Shown here one piece after another: positions 8,454 through 19,765 of a stretch of DNA of 28,473 nt. Both the position numbers and the translations under genes were made by a program. Below the pieces are notes generated by a model that was not told the origin of the DNA, did no database searches, and saw nothing but the letters and a program-made list of their open reading frames with translations. The first letter of the stretch is position 1, and each line of letters starts with the position of its first letter. The stretch lies in contig NW_014577241.1 of NCBI RefSeq assembly GCF_000485595.1, positions 389,741 to 418,213 of the forward strand, written 5' to 3'. This stretch comes from Priapulus caudatus. Taxonomy: Eukaryota > Priapulida > Priapulimorpha > Priapulimorphida > Priapulidae.

Positions 8454-9054
8454 CATGTAAAATCGTAATGAAATTCACACAACGTTTATTTTTGCGTGCC
8501 GGCACGCTCATTGTGATTGCCGCTTGCAGCTTTTTCCTCAACCCCAGGAGAGTTTTGCTGTTGTCCTTTCATCCCAGCGGTGCCCACCCCCTACATATTC
8601 AGTAATGAACATGCCCAAGTGACTTATAAACAATCGTGCACCCCCCCCCACCAGTACATCAATCAATGCGCCCCAGCCAGCGAGGTAAGCGCTGCCGCTC
8701 TGAATAAATCTGTAATGGTAACAGTGGGTGTTGCAGGCTGCTTTTTTCAGCAACCTTTGAAAAGGTTTGACGTGAGAATGTGGTGCGATAGCGCCCTGGC
8801 TCAAAGGTTGTTAGGAACCGTAAAATTGGACCAAAATATTCAATGGTCCGTCGGACCATTGACTTTGAAAATCTGATGGTCCTCCTGATTATTTGATGGC
8901 CCCGGACCATCGGACCATCGCTTATTTCTACCCCTGGATATATAAATATGAGTATGTTTACCTGATCAGATATTTGTATAATTTTTACATACATGTGGAT
9001 TCAGCAGCTAAGGATACGTACAAGTGCATGTATGTTCTATTGTTTTCAATTCAG

Positions 9055-10230
9055 GTTCACGAAGCAACACAGACAACTGTTAAAACAATGCAGGCAGCAG
9101 GCCTAGTGAATCCGAACACGTCCTGGTTAAATAGCAGAGGTATAGTATTAGAGGGAAAAATGTACATGATATATAGTTACTGATAAATCCTGTGAATGCA
9201 AATGAATTATTTGACTACATAGTACAGTAATTTCAATGTTTCTTCACACGACGGTTTCGCAATTGAACAACAGTATAGTTTCAGTGGTTAATGTCATTTT
9301 TTCACTGTGTTTCAGGAGCGTGGTTGTTTTACATACTGATTATCACAGTTGGGCACCTGATCCTGCTTAGCTTCCCCTTTCTAAGTGTTGCAGCTGTTTG
9401 GACACTCACCAATACGATTCACAATATTGTGAGTTTAATTACAAAATAAGTGGTCGAGTGTAGGGAGGATTCCTGGTTCGTAATTGTCACAGTATCTGAC
9501 AAATCGCCAATTTAGTTAATGAAAATTACAAAGCTCTAAGACTTTACACATTGAATTTCAGTCTTTGAAATAAGTTATCCCAGCCAGTCCTGGTCCAAAT
9601 TCTTTACTTCTACTATGTAAGTCATAGTAAAACCCATCAAAACTAGCCAGTCCTGCTTAAAAGTTATCTTGCGGACTGTGGGACAGGCTGCTCTTTCCAA
9701 CACTGATTAAGTAGTGAGTGATTAAAATTGTTGAATTTCACTCTGCAGTGTTTGCTCAGGATGCAGGTGCTAATGGACCAGTTGTTTCAGGTTACATTCA
9801 CCGTCCTTCACACGCTAAAAGGCACACCATGGATGACAGCCGACCAGGGGAAGTCACGTCTGCAGACCCACTGGGAGCAAATTGACTGCGGAACTCAGTT
9901 TACCTCGACACGAAAATTCTTCACGGCCGTTCCCGTGGCTGTGTAAGTGTACTGCTGCCCTCTACTGACTAAAGTTAACCTTGCATACGAGACGTGTAAA
10001 ATGATGATGTGTATGGTTATATAGTGTATCATCAGATGGAGTGAACGATTTCAAAATGCACTGCTCGTGGGTAATCGTTGTTGGTTCATTACAGGTTCAT
10101 TCTTGCGAGTTTCTACACCAAGTACGACACAGTGCATTTCTTCGTGAATTCGTTGTCGCTGCTGTTTGTGCTGCTTCCGAAACTTCCGCAGTTCCACGGA
10201 GTCCGGCTTTTTGGAATCAACAAGTACTAG
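9055..10230 (+). CDS. ORMDL: ORMDL family sphingolipid regulator, complete
   Basis: Coding exons 9088-9139, 9316-9428, 9791-9942 and 10095-10230 join with consistent phases into 150 residues; 9055-9087 is 5' UTR after an acceptor (TTCAG at 9050-9054). The ATG at 9088 is chosen because [18 protein letters not shown] matches the short ORMDL N-terminus. Later landmarks are [60 protein letters not shown] and the invariant end [15 protein letters not shown]. Human ORMDLs are 153 residues. Four hydrophobic segments are visible, as expected for this ER membrane protein. Known role: ORMDLs bind serine palmitoyltransferase and restrain it when ceramide is high. Asn10 corresponds to the N-terminal Asn13 of human ORMDL3, linked to ceramide sensing (from memory). 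All introns are GT-AG, and the gene converges on OSGEPL1. Which vertebrate paralogue is nearest cannot be said. Confidence 0.96.
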
Positions 10231-12331
10231 GCTGCAGCTACTGAGCTGTTCTTCTCGTTGTTGTGTGTTCACGCGGTTCTTGTCATCGGTTTGAAGCTTT
10301 GTGGGCATTTTGCACATTTTGATCATTTTGGGGATATTGGATCTTAATCCAGAAATGTAGCTTAACATCGAGTGTGGAGGCTAAGGGTTAGAGGTCAGTG
10401 CGTCAAAAAGCATATTATGTTTTAAGCGATTGTAAACTGCTCAGTGACGTGTAACTTGGCAATGTGACACTGATATTTTCTCATATTGTCCATGGCTAAA
10501 GTTCAAACTGTGAAAAGGCTATGTAACATTTGCATACAGAAATATTAATATCTTTTGCAGACCTCTTGATGACTCTTAAAACGTGATGCGCCTAGAGCCC
10601 CAGAGTTACACAGTGACAGTTTTATACACACGTGCTTGTCCCGCTTTCTACAATTTTATGTTCGGTTATCCCACACTGACCTCATTGAAATATCTCACAG
10701 AAAAAAAGGAAGACCTTTCGTGGTGTCCATCCGATTCTTCCGCTTTATGACAGACCTCTAAGCTGGTCTACAGTAGTTAGCTATGTGACAATTCAAACGC
10801 GCTGAAGCACAAGTATTTCATCACAGGAGAGCGTTGTCGGTGAGGGCTGGTCTAATCGCCAGCCGGGAGCGTATTAATTTTTGTTATTGTACAGTTTGTA
10901 ATTTAAGGTCGGCGAGAGTGCAGACCAAACGGTAGATTAGCGAGGGGGATGCCCAGGAGAGCAGCCTGCTTCGCGGGGCATTGAGGAGGTGAGGTGCGAT
11001 TCGTGAGACGCGCGTTCGAGCTTTGGATGCTGGGCTGTCTGAATAGACTCTTACGTGTATGATATTATGTGTGGGTGCGGGGAGCGGAGGGAGGGGGCGA
11101 CACTTTGCGCACGCGCGCACGCTCGTCTTACCGTGGAACCAGGAAACTGTTGCTGGCCACTGGTGATGGTTCCACGGTTTGATCGCTCGTCAATGGGTGG
11201 CGTGCTCGTGTGTGCCCCGAAACTGAGATTTCACGCGTACATTTCAGTAGCTAGCCGGACGCTTCGTGCAAAATGCTTCCACTTGGCACATTTATTCTGC
11301 ACGTTAGTGTTAGCTCATCCTAGGTTTTGGTGCATCACTGGGTTGTTTGATGAGCCAGTCAGAATGCTAATTTTACAGTAGCGGGAGTGACACGATGGTT
11401 GATAATGGAGCTTGATTACATTCTGATTGCTGAGTTGGACACCTAGTGTGTTCACGTGTTAGTGTTAGAATGAATTATCACAGGCTCTGGCTGCTTAATT
11501 TTACTGATTTTACTGCATGGCCTCATTTGTAGACAGAATCGATTGTGGCATGTGAAAGTCGTTAATATAAAAGGCGGACATGAATGAATTTGTCATGATG
11601 TCATGTCATGCATCTGTAGATTGTGTCCCATCGGGTGTTTGATATCATTTACCATATCTCATTTGCTTTCTAATGGTTCTGAATTTCGTTTGATAATCCC
11701 ACTCGTGTTGCCTGAAAGCTGGCAATAGCACGCGCACTAGTTTGACCTTTGCCAGTTCTACCACATACTGTGTGCTTGTTAGAGATAGGTGTTTGACTTG
11801 TTGAAATGGTGTGCGAGTTCAATGCTTCCCAGTGTTGATGCCATTGCTTCTGATGTCGTGATGGCTGTATGAATGTTTCACTAAACTGAAACATGATGGA
11901 AGCTTTCTGTTTGAAACGCGACTGGAAACTTATCGTAAGCAGGTGAGATTTTTTAAACAGTTAGTTAAAACATCACGTTAATCAAATAAGTGATTTAATC
12001 TCAGATCTTGCTGAAATTTGTTACAAGAGTTGTGTGAATGACTTGTCTGTCATCTGCTATTAAATCAATCAAGATGTAATACGATTTTTTTAACTATTGG
12101 GTACTGGTACTCATGTTGTACTTTGTGGTTTCAACTTGGTAATAAAAAGTGTAAAAATTACGTTCTTGCAGTTTTAGGTTTGTAACTTTGGATTTTTAAA
12201 AAAAAGATATAGCCTATATATTCTGCACAGTAAATATTTGTGTTAAGACCTATTCACAATATATACAACTATAAGAAAACGTTTATAATTATGAACTAAA
12301 ACACATCTGAGATCTATCCATGAATAATTAG
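10231..12331. other. 2.1-kb gap between convergent genes, nothing recognised
   Basis: This stretch should hold the 3' UTRs of ORMDL (+) and OSGEPL1 (-). The part 10860-11240 is GC-richer, with several CpG-containing GCGCG motifs. No exon with a known motif, no tRNA B-box and no tandem repeat was found. An AATAAA at about 12141 on the plus strand is too far from ORMDL to assign. Confidence 0.5.
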
Positions 12332-15300
12332 TCAACTAAATTTTGTCAAGTCTATTTTAAATCTTGGCACTTGAATATTTGCTTCTTGTACTTTTCGAAT
12401 CATGCTGGGTCCTATTGAACATCTGAAAAAAATGAAAAATATGCCCTTAGCCATCGATATCTGTGATGAAATGTGCCACTCAGGAACCGAATGTGATGGA
12501 GAAGAAATTGGCTGTAGTGTATAAGAAAAGCCCATAATTTTGCACATGTCTGAATCCTTCACACTAATAGTTATTAGATTTAAAAATTGCATACTTTGGT
12601 TCGATATCTACTAATTCCGGGTCCGACGCAATACCCTTTCCCACCTTCAGTTTCTCCATGCCATTCCTGGAATAAGAGGAAAGAAGAAATGGTCATTTAC
12701 ATAACTCATGGTTTACATCAAACAAATTTCTACTAGGAGACAACGAGGTCATCACACTCACCATGCTACCATGACACCATTGTCGGTGCACAGTTGTGGA
12801 GGCGGGCACACCAAATCATATTCATGATGATCACATAGTTGGCCAATCACCTGCCTGATGAATGAATTGCAGGCCACTCCTCCAGAGAGTACCTGCATCA
12901 GAATACATGTACGTGGAGTAAAATCTGCGACGGCCAGCACTGTGACATCCATAATGCTCTATTAACGAGAATTTTACCAACTAGCTCTCAGTCTATCAAC
13001 TGGCATCAGTCCTAAGTTTAAGTGTTCTCCAAATCTATCTGCCATTATCTTTACAATAAAAAGTTCAACAAAGTTGGAAAAGAAGAAGGAGAGTAGTGTC
13101 AACCATATAAAGTACTAAATAGACATTTCTAATCAACTAGCGTGTGGAGTTGTCAAGTATAACACGGTAATGTTTTTAACAATGGCAGCATTTGGCAACC
13201 CTCCTATCCTCAAGAAACCAGACATCACGGCACTTTTATATGTAACAACACCAACTGTATATGAGTAATGACACTAATTATCAGTTTTATTCTTGGGCGA
13301 TAGACTCTGTAATGGTGGCGGTACCAGAGTTCTGTTGTGCTTAGGCAGGAGATCGTTGTAGTCTATGAACACCAGGCAGCGCTGCAGTCGCTTCAACAGA
13401 TGGCGACCGACCGACAGCTGGAATGCAGCCGCTACATCACAGACATTCGGTAGAATCCCATCGCCAACGATTCCTACAGTGCAAATAAGAACTTGCAGGC
13501 TAGGCTGCTGGCTCAGACCGTGAGCAATATTTGCAGTTTTCATCTGTCACAGTCACAGGAAATCCTATGGTTCTCTCATCTTTACAATCTTTACTGCACC
13601 ATTTATATCTTCCTAAATAACTGTTTTGATAAAAACGGAAAATAAAATACATGTCAACATTCAAGTGTATTGCAACGAGATTGCGCTCAACTCGTAATAC
13701 ATCCATTAAAGACTTCATGCAACGTGTAATCCAGGGAAAAAAATATAATGTATTTTTCGGGGGCTACTTTTCAAGCTCGCGTGCATGAAAATAGCACTCT
13801 AAAATTTGGTTTGCATTGAACTCTATGCAAATTTACAGGGGGGTCTTTTTGGCATTTCCGGGGCTCTTTTTGGCATTTCCGGGGCTCTTTTTGGCATTTC
13901 GGGGGCTAAATCGCCCCGAGCCCCCGTGTATTTTGTTCACTGGTGTAATCGCTACCGTGCTTCTCTTCTTCCCGCTCTATGAGACGCATGGTCGTCGTCT
14001 TCATGCCGGAGAAGGAGAAGTTGCAGTCTCTGTACTTGCTCATGGTCGCCGGGTAACGATCGACGAATTTGTGCGGGTCACCCCGACGCGCTACCCTCTC
14101 CACCGACTCACCGCCACTCATCCCATCACATTCCGGTAGATTCTTCAGCTTTAGACGTCGTGCAACCTGACAGTACCAAAACAGAGTCATGTGGTAGGTA
14201 GGTATATCTATAGAGGTGCTAGGGAGTACTGCTTCAATGAGGAAACCTATATAGTTAGATGGATGGACGGACAGACGAAGGGACATATTACATATATACA
14301 CAACATAAATGGATAGAATGATAGATCGATAGATATATTATAAATCCTATATAGATATGGTATGGTTGGAAAAGTGCATAGGGCAGAGATGTATATAGCC
14401 ACAGATAGCATACTCGAATATATACCTTATCGTATGCTTCACCCGGGGATGTATCTATGCTCTCCCCCAGTAACATAAAGTCCTCAACATCCTTCACGAT
14501 GGCAAGCAGACAGTGTCCTCCAGACAGCAGGAAGACCAGGAAAGGGAAGGCAACCCTTTATTAAAACAACGATAATTTACTTCTCCTGAATCTATATTAC
14601 ATGCTTTGGTATAGCTAAATAACATAGGTCATAGTGCATTCCATATTAATTAATACAAATTTTAATGAAAAAAACAACAGTTAAAATGAGTTTTGAAACA
14701 GGCGTGGTACTTCCTGTATATTGTATTTTTCTGATATTCCCTGATCTCGTATATTCAAAATATATACATAGTATAAGTATTCAAGTATAGACATACACAT
14801 TCTTAACAATAAGCCATTTACTTTAAATTTTAAATGGGGAAACAGCAAGATATCTGCTTTCAATGTTCTATGAGTTACCTATCCACCATTCTTACAGTCA
14901 ATGCATGTGCCTGCATGTGGTGTACTGGCAGAAATGGAACATTCTTTGCTCTGCGGACAAGTTCTCTTGCATACTTCAGGCCCACAAGTAATGAGAGTGG
15001 CATTCCTGGCTTAACAGTGCAGGCGATTCCATCCAGCTGCTGCAATATGGAAAATTATAATGCATTCATCAATACATTGCAAGGCACCTAATTACGACCA
15101 TAACTCTTTGCTGTTAGCACTTAAAAATAATAAATTGATGCCATGGCAAATGTAAAAGGAATATACCTCAACAGGAATATTGCTGCTTTCGATTGTAGCA
15201 GTGACCACTCTCTCTATGTTCTCTTCATGTAATCTCCTAGCAATTGGAGGAATCACTCCACCAAGCCTATTACGTAAAGATGACAGCTTACATGTAATTA

Positions 15301-15618
15301 ATGCATTATACTAAGCCAATACTCGGGCTGATTGGCATATTCATGGTTTATACTCGTGACACAATTTCCTCGTATCTATGATAATTATCTTACTTATTTT
15401 TGTGTGTTATTGTACGAATAAAATTAATTTCATCAGTGTTACCGGATTGTCATTTGTTGCTGTGAGTGTATTTCCTGTGCAAGAACTTGACCTGTATCAT
15501 CGACTATAGCTGCACCAGTATCATCACAGCTTGTCTCAATTCCAAGGACCGTCAGAGATCTCAAAATCTTATGAAGAGATTGCTTTCCCAAAAGTGTGTT
15601 TAGCTTCAGTCTTAGCAT
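12332..15618 (-). CDS. OSGEPL1: OSGEPL1, mitochondrial t6A synthase (TsaD/Qri7 family), complete
   Basis: Nine minus-strand coding exons join in frame to 405 residues (human about 414). In reading order they are 15618-15443, 15266-15167, 15036-14879, 14555-14426, 14166-13956, 13473-13325, 12892-12762, 12666-12595 and 12422-12332, all with GT-AG introns. Known role: it transfers the threonylcarbamoyl group to A37 of ANN-decoding mitochondrial tRNAs. The N-terminus MLRLKLNTLLGKQSLHKILR is basic and amphipathic, as in a mitochondrial targeting peptide. Family motifs are VLGIETSCDDTGAA (24-37), the metal-binding HxxxH as HMQAH (132-136), SGGH (156-159), SGGVACN (311-317) and PPPQLCTDNG (338-347), where Asp345 is the expected metal ligand. 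The end VQEANIQVPRFKIDLTKFS matches the family tail. A TTTTCAG acceptor just before the ATG suggests a 5' UTR intron. Key residues appear intact, so the gene is probably functional. Confidence 0.97.
13842..13908 (+). repeat. 21-bp tandem repeat in an OSGEPL1 intron
   Basis: The unit CTCTTTTTGGCATTTCCGGGG occurs three times, with GGCATTTC at 13851, 13872 and 13893. It lies about 50 bp from the donor of the exon at 13956-14166. A related TTTTTCGGGGGCT phrase occurs once more near 13752. Confidence 0.85.
15036..15042 (-). other. NAGNAG tandem splice acceptor in OSGEPL1
   Basis: On the minus strand the intron ends GCAGCAG before CTGGATGG. Use of the second AG gives VELDGIA, which matches the family length. 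Use of the first AG adds one glutamine. Both are possible; I chose the second. Confidence 0.5.
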
Positions 15619-16436
15619 CTTGGCTGAAAACGTAAAAGAACCACCTTCATAACCTAGTTACGGCCCGTCTGAAGTTATATGGCCAGTCTGAGTATAAAGA
15701 GACCATCTCGGTGCCAACAAAGAGGTCAGCTTGAGGTAATACTCTAGAGTCTAGGGATAACAGTGAACAGACAAAAATATCCCCCATTCAAATTCAAATT
15801 CAAATTCAAATAAAGTTTATTGCACAGATAATCGCAGATCATACAGGCAAACACTGAAATAGGCTACAAACTACAATAAAACAAGTTCATAGGCTAATAG
15901 TAATAACAAGTGCCGCAGTGCGACAGGGCTCATCTGGTGTCTGGTGTTCTGCTGATAAATTCATTTGTGCATAGCAAGACGTCTTATACATAAGTCTTCT
16001 TTATTCTTGTTTGACTTTCGTAGCCAATTGGAACAAATATATCAGCTACACTTTCGCACCCACCTAATCTCTATGCATTGCAGACAAATGTGTATTGCAG
16101 CGGTTGACCACGGCCAAAATTATGATTAGAAGTAGCGTACACGAGCAGTGGGCTGCACGGTTTTTGCTACCACACAGGTGCATTACTGATTCAGCCTTCA
16201 GGGTGCTATTAGACAGACTGGCTTCTTAGAAAATAAGTCATGATTCAGGAGCGTAAACCTCTTTGTTCAACAAACGAATTTGCGCTTTAGCAATTAAACT
16301 GTGCAACTGTAGCCTGCACATTCACCTACAGGTATTGGGCTCTAATAATAAGCCAAAAGCAGTATCAGTCCTTTTGTTAGCAGTCAACATAATCTCAATG
16401 TTAAAGCTCCTTCCATTAAGGGTTCAATAAGGTTCC
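15619..16436. other. upstream of OSGEPL1: ATTCAA repeat and no gene
   Basis: This should contain the OSGEPL1 5' UTR and promoter, which I cannot pin down. At 15786-15811 an ATTCAA tandem is followed by ATAAAGTTTATTGCACAG. That pattern is typical of the 3' tail of a non-LTR retroelement lying on the minus strand. The array at 20597 looks similar. The remainder to 16436 shows nothing recognisable. Confidence 0.45.
15786..15811. repeat. ATTCAA tandem repeat, probable retroelement tail
   Basis: About four ATTCAA units abut AATAAAGTTTATTGCACAG. Short tandem tails of this kind end several LINE families. No reverse transcriptase is visible next to it. Confidence 0.6.
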
Positions 16437-17055
16437 CACACTTACTCTTCGTCGGTCAGTGCGAAAGAACATGTCGATGTCTTTTCATAATAGCCATTAT
16501 AAAAATGGTAATCACCGCTGAACCCAAAGAAAGTTTTTTCATGTCGGCTCCGTTCCAGACCATGTTACTTTTAGAAAAGTGTTTAAATCTGCCCTGCGCC
16601 CCATTGACCTTTGACCGTGACCTCAATTTTCGCACAGCTGATCTTTTCCTAGCCATGGTGCTGGATCTACAAGCCGCACTGATCACGAGCCTGGGTCAGC
16701 CGGTTATATTTGTGCCGGCCCAATCTGTCATTTCCTACCTATACCTTAGATTAAAGAGGGAATGTTCCCCCTTCCACTTTTTACACCCTTTCGACCTTTG
16801 ACTGGACTTTGACACAGACAGGACTTCGACATCCCAACTGCGTTGTTCGGATTACCCCTTTATCTCCCCTTTCCCCTTCCTCCCACCGCCCTACCCATTC
16901 CACCCCCCGGGTATGATCGTCGTATCGCACGCCTACCTTCCCCATCCATATCGTGACCGTACGTCGATTTCTTCCTTTGCCGGTTAAGATTTGTTGTCCC
17001 CAACTGTTGAAGGAACGCGACGGACGCACGGATACGCGCCGAGTGTCTACGGATC
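16437..17055 (-). repeat. dispersed repeat family A, copy 2 (main part)
   Basis: Read on the minus strand this follows copy 1 (1948-2515) from the CGTCCG part to the GAGTAAGTGT end. Landmarks are GGGGGAACATTC, GGTCAAAGGTCAA, ACATGGTCTG and TTTTTATAATGGC. Its hairpin-bearing outer end is found 2.6 kb away at 19692-19765, so the copy is split by the element at 17061-19684. Short open frames here (16456-16686 minus, 16505-16801 plus) are not genes as far as I can see. Confidence 0.7.
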
Positions 17056-17382
17056 GAGCATACCCCAGTCTGAAATTACCTTACGCGCTACTGCGCATGC
17101 GCCACGATGCGCACAAGGTGCTGTAGTGAAAGCGCAGTAGCCAAAACATTAGCGGAACTTGCGTTAACCTTGCAGACTCCAGCCGTCACAGTTAGCATTT
17201 GCTCAACAAACTACCGGACAACGAAGCAGTTTATTATATGCTTTCTTCGCCAACCGGATCAGTGACTAATCACCCACGCGGGCCGTGGTGCGGCAGAGTT
17301 CAGCATGGCATCACCACGGCCGGCCTTCATACATGACCGACGCTCAATATGCTCATGGAATGGCGAGGTCAAGAGCAGACTC

Positions 17383-17990
17383 GGACAGGAAGAACTGCTG
17401 TGGACGAAGGAGGAAGGGGGAGAAGCGGGAGAAGCGTTGTGGAGGAGGGGGAGTAATCCTGGTGGAGAAGGGGAGAAGGGCGAGCAAGCGAGAGAGACGT
17501 TGGAGAAGCGAGGAGGGGCAGAAGCCGGTGGAGAAGGAGAGCGTGGAAAGCTCGGCTGGAGAACGGCGAGGAAGCGGTAAGAGACGCTGCATGGGAGAGA
17601 CGGGCGACCGATCCCGTCGCGATCTCCAGCGGGAGAAGGGTGCTCTGTGAGAAGGTTGTGGAGGAGCATCCGGGAGAAGCTGGGGAGAAGGGAAGGAAGG
17701 GGCAGAAGGGAGACTGCGTGGAGGAGCAGGGGAGAAGGGAGAAGGTTGTCGAGAGGGGGACGTATAACACCAAGCGATCCTGGAGCTGCTGGTGAGAAGC
17801 GAGGCATCAGGCGGAGAAGAGAGAAGTGGTGAGAAGGACGATGGAGACAGAATCGCTGGCCGCGGAGGACCTGGAGGGGAGAATGCTGCTTCGGAGAATG
17901 GAGGAAGTGCGCGAGAAGTCGAGGCGAAGGTAAGAACGGCTGGCTGGAGACGAGTGCGGGTCAGAAAGGAGAAGCCGCATGGCTTCGGGA
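17383..17990 (+). repeat. polypurine GGAGAAG minisatellite arm
   Basis: Degenerate GGAGAAG and GAGGAGGGG units run for about 0.6 kb. The strand is mostly purine, with short interruptions such as the AGCTGG phrase. It is roughly the reverse complement of the pyrimidine arm that follows, so the pair could fold back. Open frames here are compositional. Confidence 0.8.
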
Positions 17991-18019
17991 GGAAAGAACC
18001 GGAGGGGGAGAAGCTGTTC

Positions 18020-18880
18020 CGTAGTTCTTCTTCTCCACCAGCTTCTCCTCCTTCTCCACCAGCTTCTCCCTTCTCCCCTCCTTCTCTACCAGCTTCTCCC
18101 CCTCCTTCTCCCCTCCTCCTCCCCCCTACTCCATCACCTTCTCCCCTCCTCCTTCTCCTCCTCCTCCTCCTCCTCCTCCTCCTCCTGCCCCCCTACTCTC
18201 TCCACCACTCCTTCCCTCTCCTCTCCTCCTGCCTCCGTACTCCTCCATCACCTTGCTCCCCTCCCTTCTTCCCTTCTCTTCCTCATAGCGCTCCTCCTTC
18301 CCCTACTCCATCACCTTCTCTCCTCCTCTTCCTCCCTCCTCCATCACCTTCTCCCTTTCTCCTTCTCCCCCTCCTCCTCCCCTCTTCCTCATCCCCCTAC
18401 TCCATCACCTTCTCTCCTCCTCCTCCTGCCTACTCCAGCACCTTCTCCCTCTCGCCTGCCCTCCTCCTCCTCCTCTCCCTCCTCCATCACCTTTCTCCCT
18501 CATCGTCCCCCCTACTCCATCACCTTCTCCCTCCTCCTCCTCCTTCTCCTCCTCCCTCCTCATCATCTTTCTCCCTCCCCTCCCCCTACTCCATCGCTCA
18601 ACTTCTCTCCTCCTCCTCCTCCTCCTCCCTCCTCCTCCTCCTGCTCCTCCATCACCTTCTTTCCCTCCTCCTCCTCCTCCTCATCACCTTCTCTCCTCTC
18701 CTGGTACCTCCTGCTCCTCTCCCGTTCCTAATCACCTTGCTCGCTCGCGTCGCTGCCTCTCCCTCGCGGGCACTGCCTCCGCTCTCCATCACCCTTCTCT
18801 CTCTTTCCTCCTCCTCCGTCCTCCACTTCACCTTCTGCTCCTTCTCCTCCTCCATTCACCCCTGTCCCGCGTCTGCCTGC
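18020..18880 (+). repeat. polypyrimidine CTTCTCC/CTCCTC minisatellite arm
   Basis: CTCCACCAGCTTCTCC units pass into long CTC-CTC and TCCATCACCTTCTCC repeats. A 437-residue open frame (17792-19105) of almost only Ser, Pro and Leu is a product of this composition and is rejected as a gene. Confidence 0.85.
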
Positions 18881-19139
18881 TGGGCCCTCGCGCTGGGGTG
18901 TCCCCGGCCGTCTCGCGTCGAGTCGCTGCCCGCGCACTCGGGCGGTGTCTCTCCTCCCCTGCGTCGCTCGCGCCTCCTCCGCCCCTGGCGGCGGCTTCTC
19001 CGCCCTCCCCATACGGGTCTCTCCCTCCTCCTCACGTCACCTTCTCCCCCCCTCCTCCTCCTCGCTCCCTCCTTAACCCTCCTCATGGCACCGCCGGGCT
19101 GCTAAGAATCCTATTTCAATGTGCGCGGAAACAATTCCA

Positions 19140-19697
19140 GACCCGTCCTGAATTACCCCATGTCTGAAATTTACGCGCACCTCATGGCGCCACATACGCG
19201 ATATAATTTGCCCAGGGTAATTTCAGACTGGAGTCGCGGAATCCTCAGCGTCGACGCGCTCGACACCGTGGTCATGAGATCACCCCAGTCTGAATTTACT
19301 CCACCTATAGCCACGACAGGATCATATATTTGCAGCGTATTCTCAGAACTGCCCGGGGGTAAGTGGCTCGAGAGCGTGACCCCACGCGCTCGCCAGATTA
19401 CCCAGGTCGAATGGACCGCCCGCGATGGCACGACAGTGATAGAGAGTTGCAGGCTGCCCGAGTGATTTCAGACTGCTGCCTCGGGTTAATCTCCAGCACC
19501 GTGTATTCACATGGTCTGAATTTACGCCCAGTTCTGCATTGACCACTCCGACTACTGCCAGAACTAATCTCAGATGTGCGGCCGCGGCAGTCTCATTACT
19601 CCCAGCGTCTTCCCTGCCGCATTGTCGCTGCACGCGTCCTATCGCACGAGGGTCTAGCGGTAGGTCAATTTCAGACTGGGGGTAATCTCAGACCGTG
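19140..19697. promoter_or_regulatory. cluster of CAGTCTGAAATTACC motifs at one element end
   Basis: Copies or near copies occur near 19147, 19161, 19215, 19284, 19464, 19517, 19572, 19667 and 19684, in mixed orientations. They match the terminal motif at 17061-17080. Dense repeats of the terminal motif at one end suggest subterminal protein-binding sites. This is inference from layout only. Confidence 0.5.
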
Positions 19698-19765
19698 ACA
19701 CCGGACGGACGGACAATCATGCGATTCTACAAGCTGCACCTGACTACGTCAGATGAGCTAAAAAT
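19692..19765 (-). repeat. dispersed repeat family A, copy 2 (separated outer end)
   Basis: On the minus strand this reads AGCTCATCTGACGTAGTCAG, then TGCAGCTTGTAGAATCGCAT and GTCCGTCCGTCC, matching the start of copy 1 at 1950-2006. It completes the copy whose main part is at 16437-17055. Confidence 0.75.

Larger units (their letters stand above)
7430..8936. mobile_element. hAT-like non-autonomous DNA transposon
   Basis: The two ends are perfect 16-bp inverted repeats, CAGGGGTAGAAATAAG, at 7430-7445 and 8921-8936. Both are followed by inverted GATGGTCC repeats (about 7460-7520 and 8830-8920). The direct repeat GATATA lies on each side (7424-7429 and 8937-8942), in TA-rich DNA. The CAGGGG ends fit the hAT superfamily, which usually makes 8-bp duplications, so the 6-bp repeat is atypical or partly decayed. 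No transposase is visible. A short tandem of TTTTGATTTTA(C/A)TTGTCC lies near 8007-8075. Foldback element E and a second MITE are nested inside. Confidence 0.75.
17061..19684. mobile_element. 2.6-kb TIR element with clustered CAGTCTGAAATTACC motifs
   Basis: The ends are inverted repeats, TACCCCAGTCTGAAATTACC at 17061-17080 and its inverted form with two small differences at 19663-19684. The unit interrupts family A copy 2, which shows it was inserted. About eight further copies of the CAGTCTGAAATTACC motif, in both orientations, lie at 19140-19700. Such subterminal repeats are often transposase-binding sites in DNA transposons. Near the left end GCTACTGCGC (17087-17096) and GCGCAGTAGC (17132-17141) form a stem. 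The middle is a polypurine arm followed by a polypyrimidine arm. No transposase was found and no clear target duplication is visible, so the exact borders are uncertain. Confidence 0.65.

Noticed and set aside
10884-11381. Open frames on both strands in a GC-richer stretch
   Set aside because: No known motif, no splice-supported partners, and both strands are open over the same bases.
17792-19105. 437-residue open frame rich in Ser, Pro and Leu
   Set aside because: It is a translation of a polypyrimidine minisatellite, has no domain, and overlaps similar frames in other phases.
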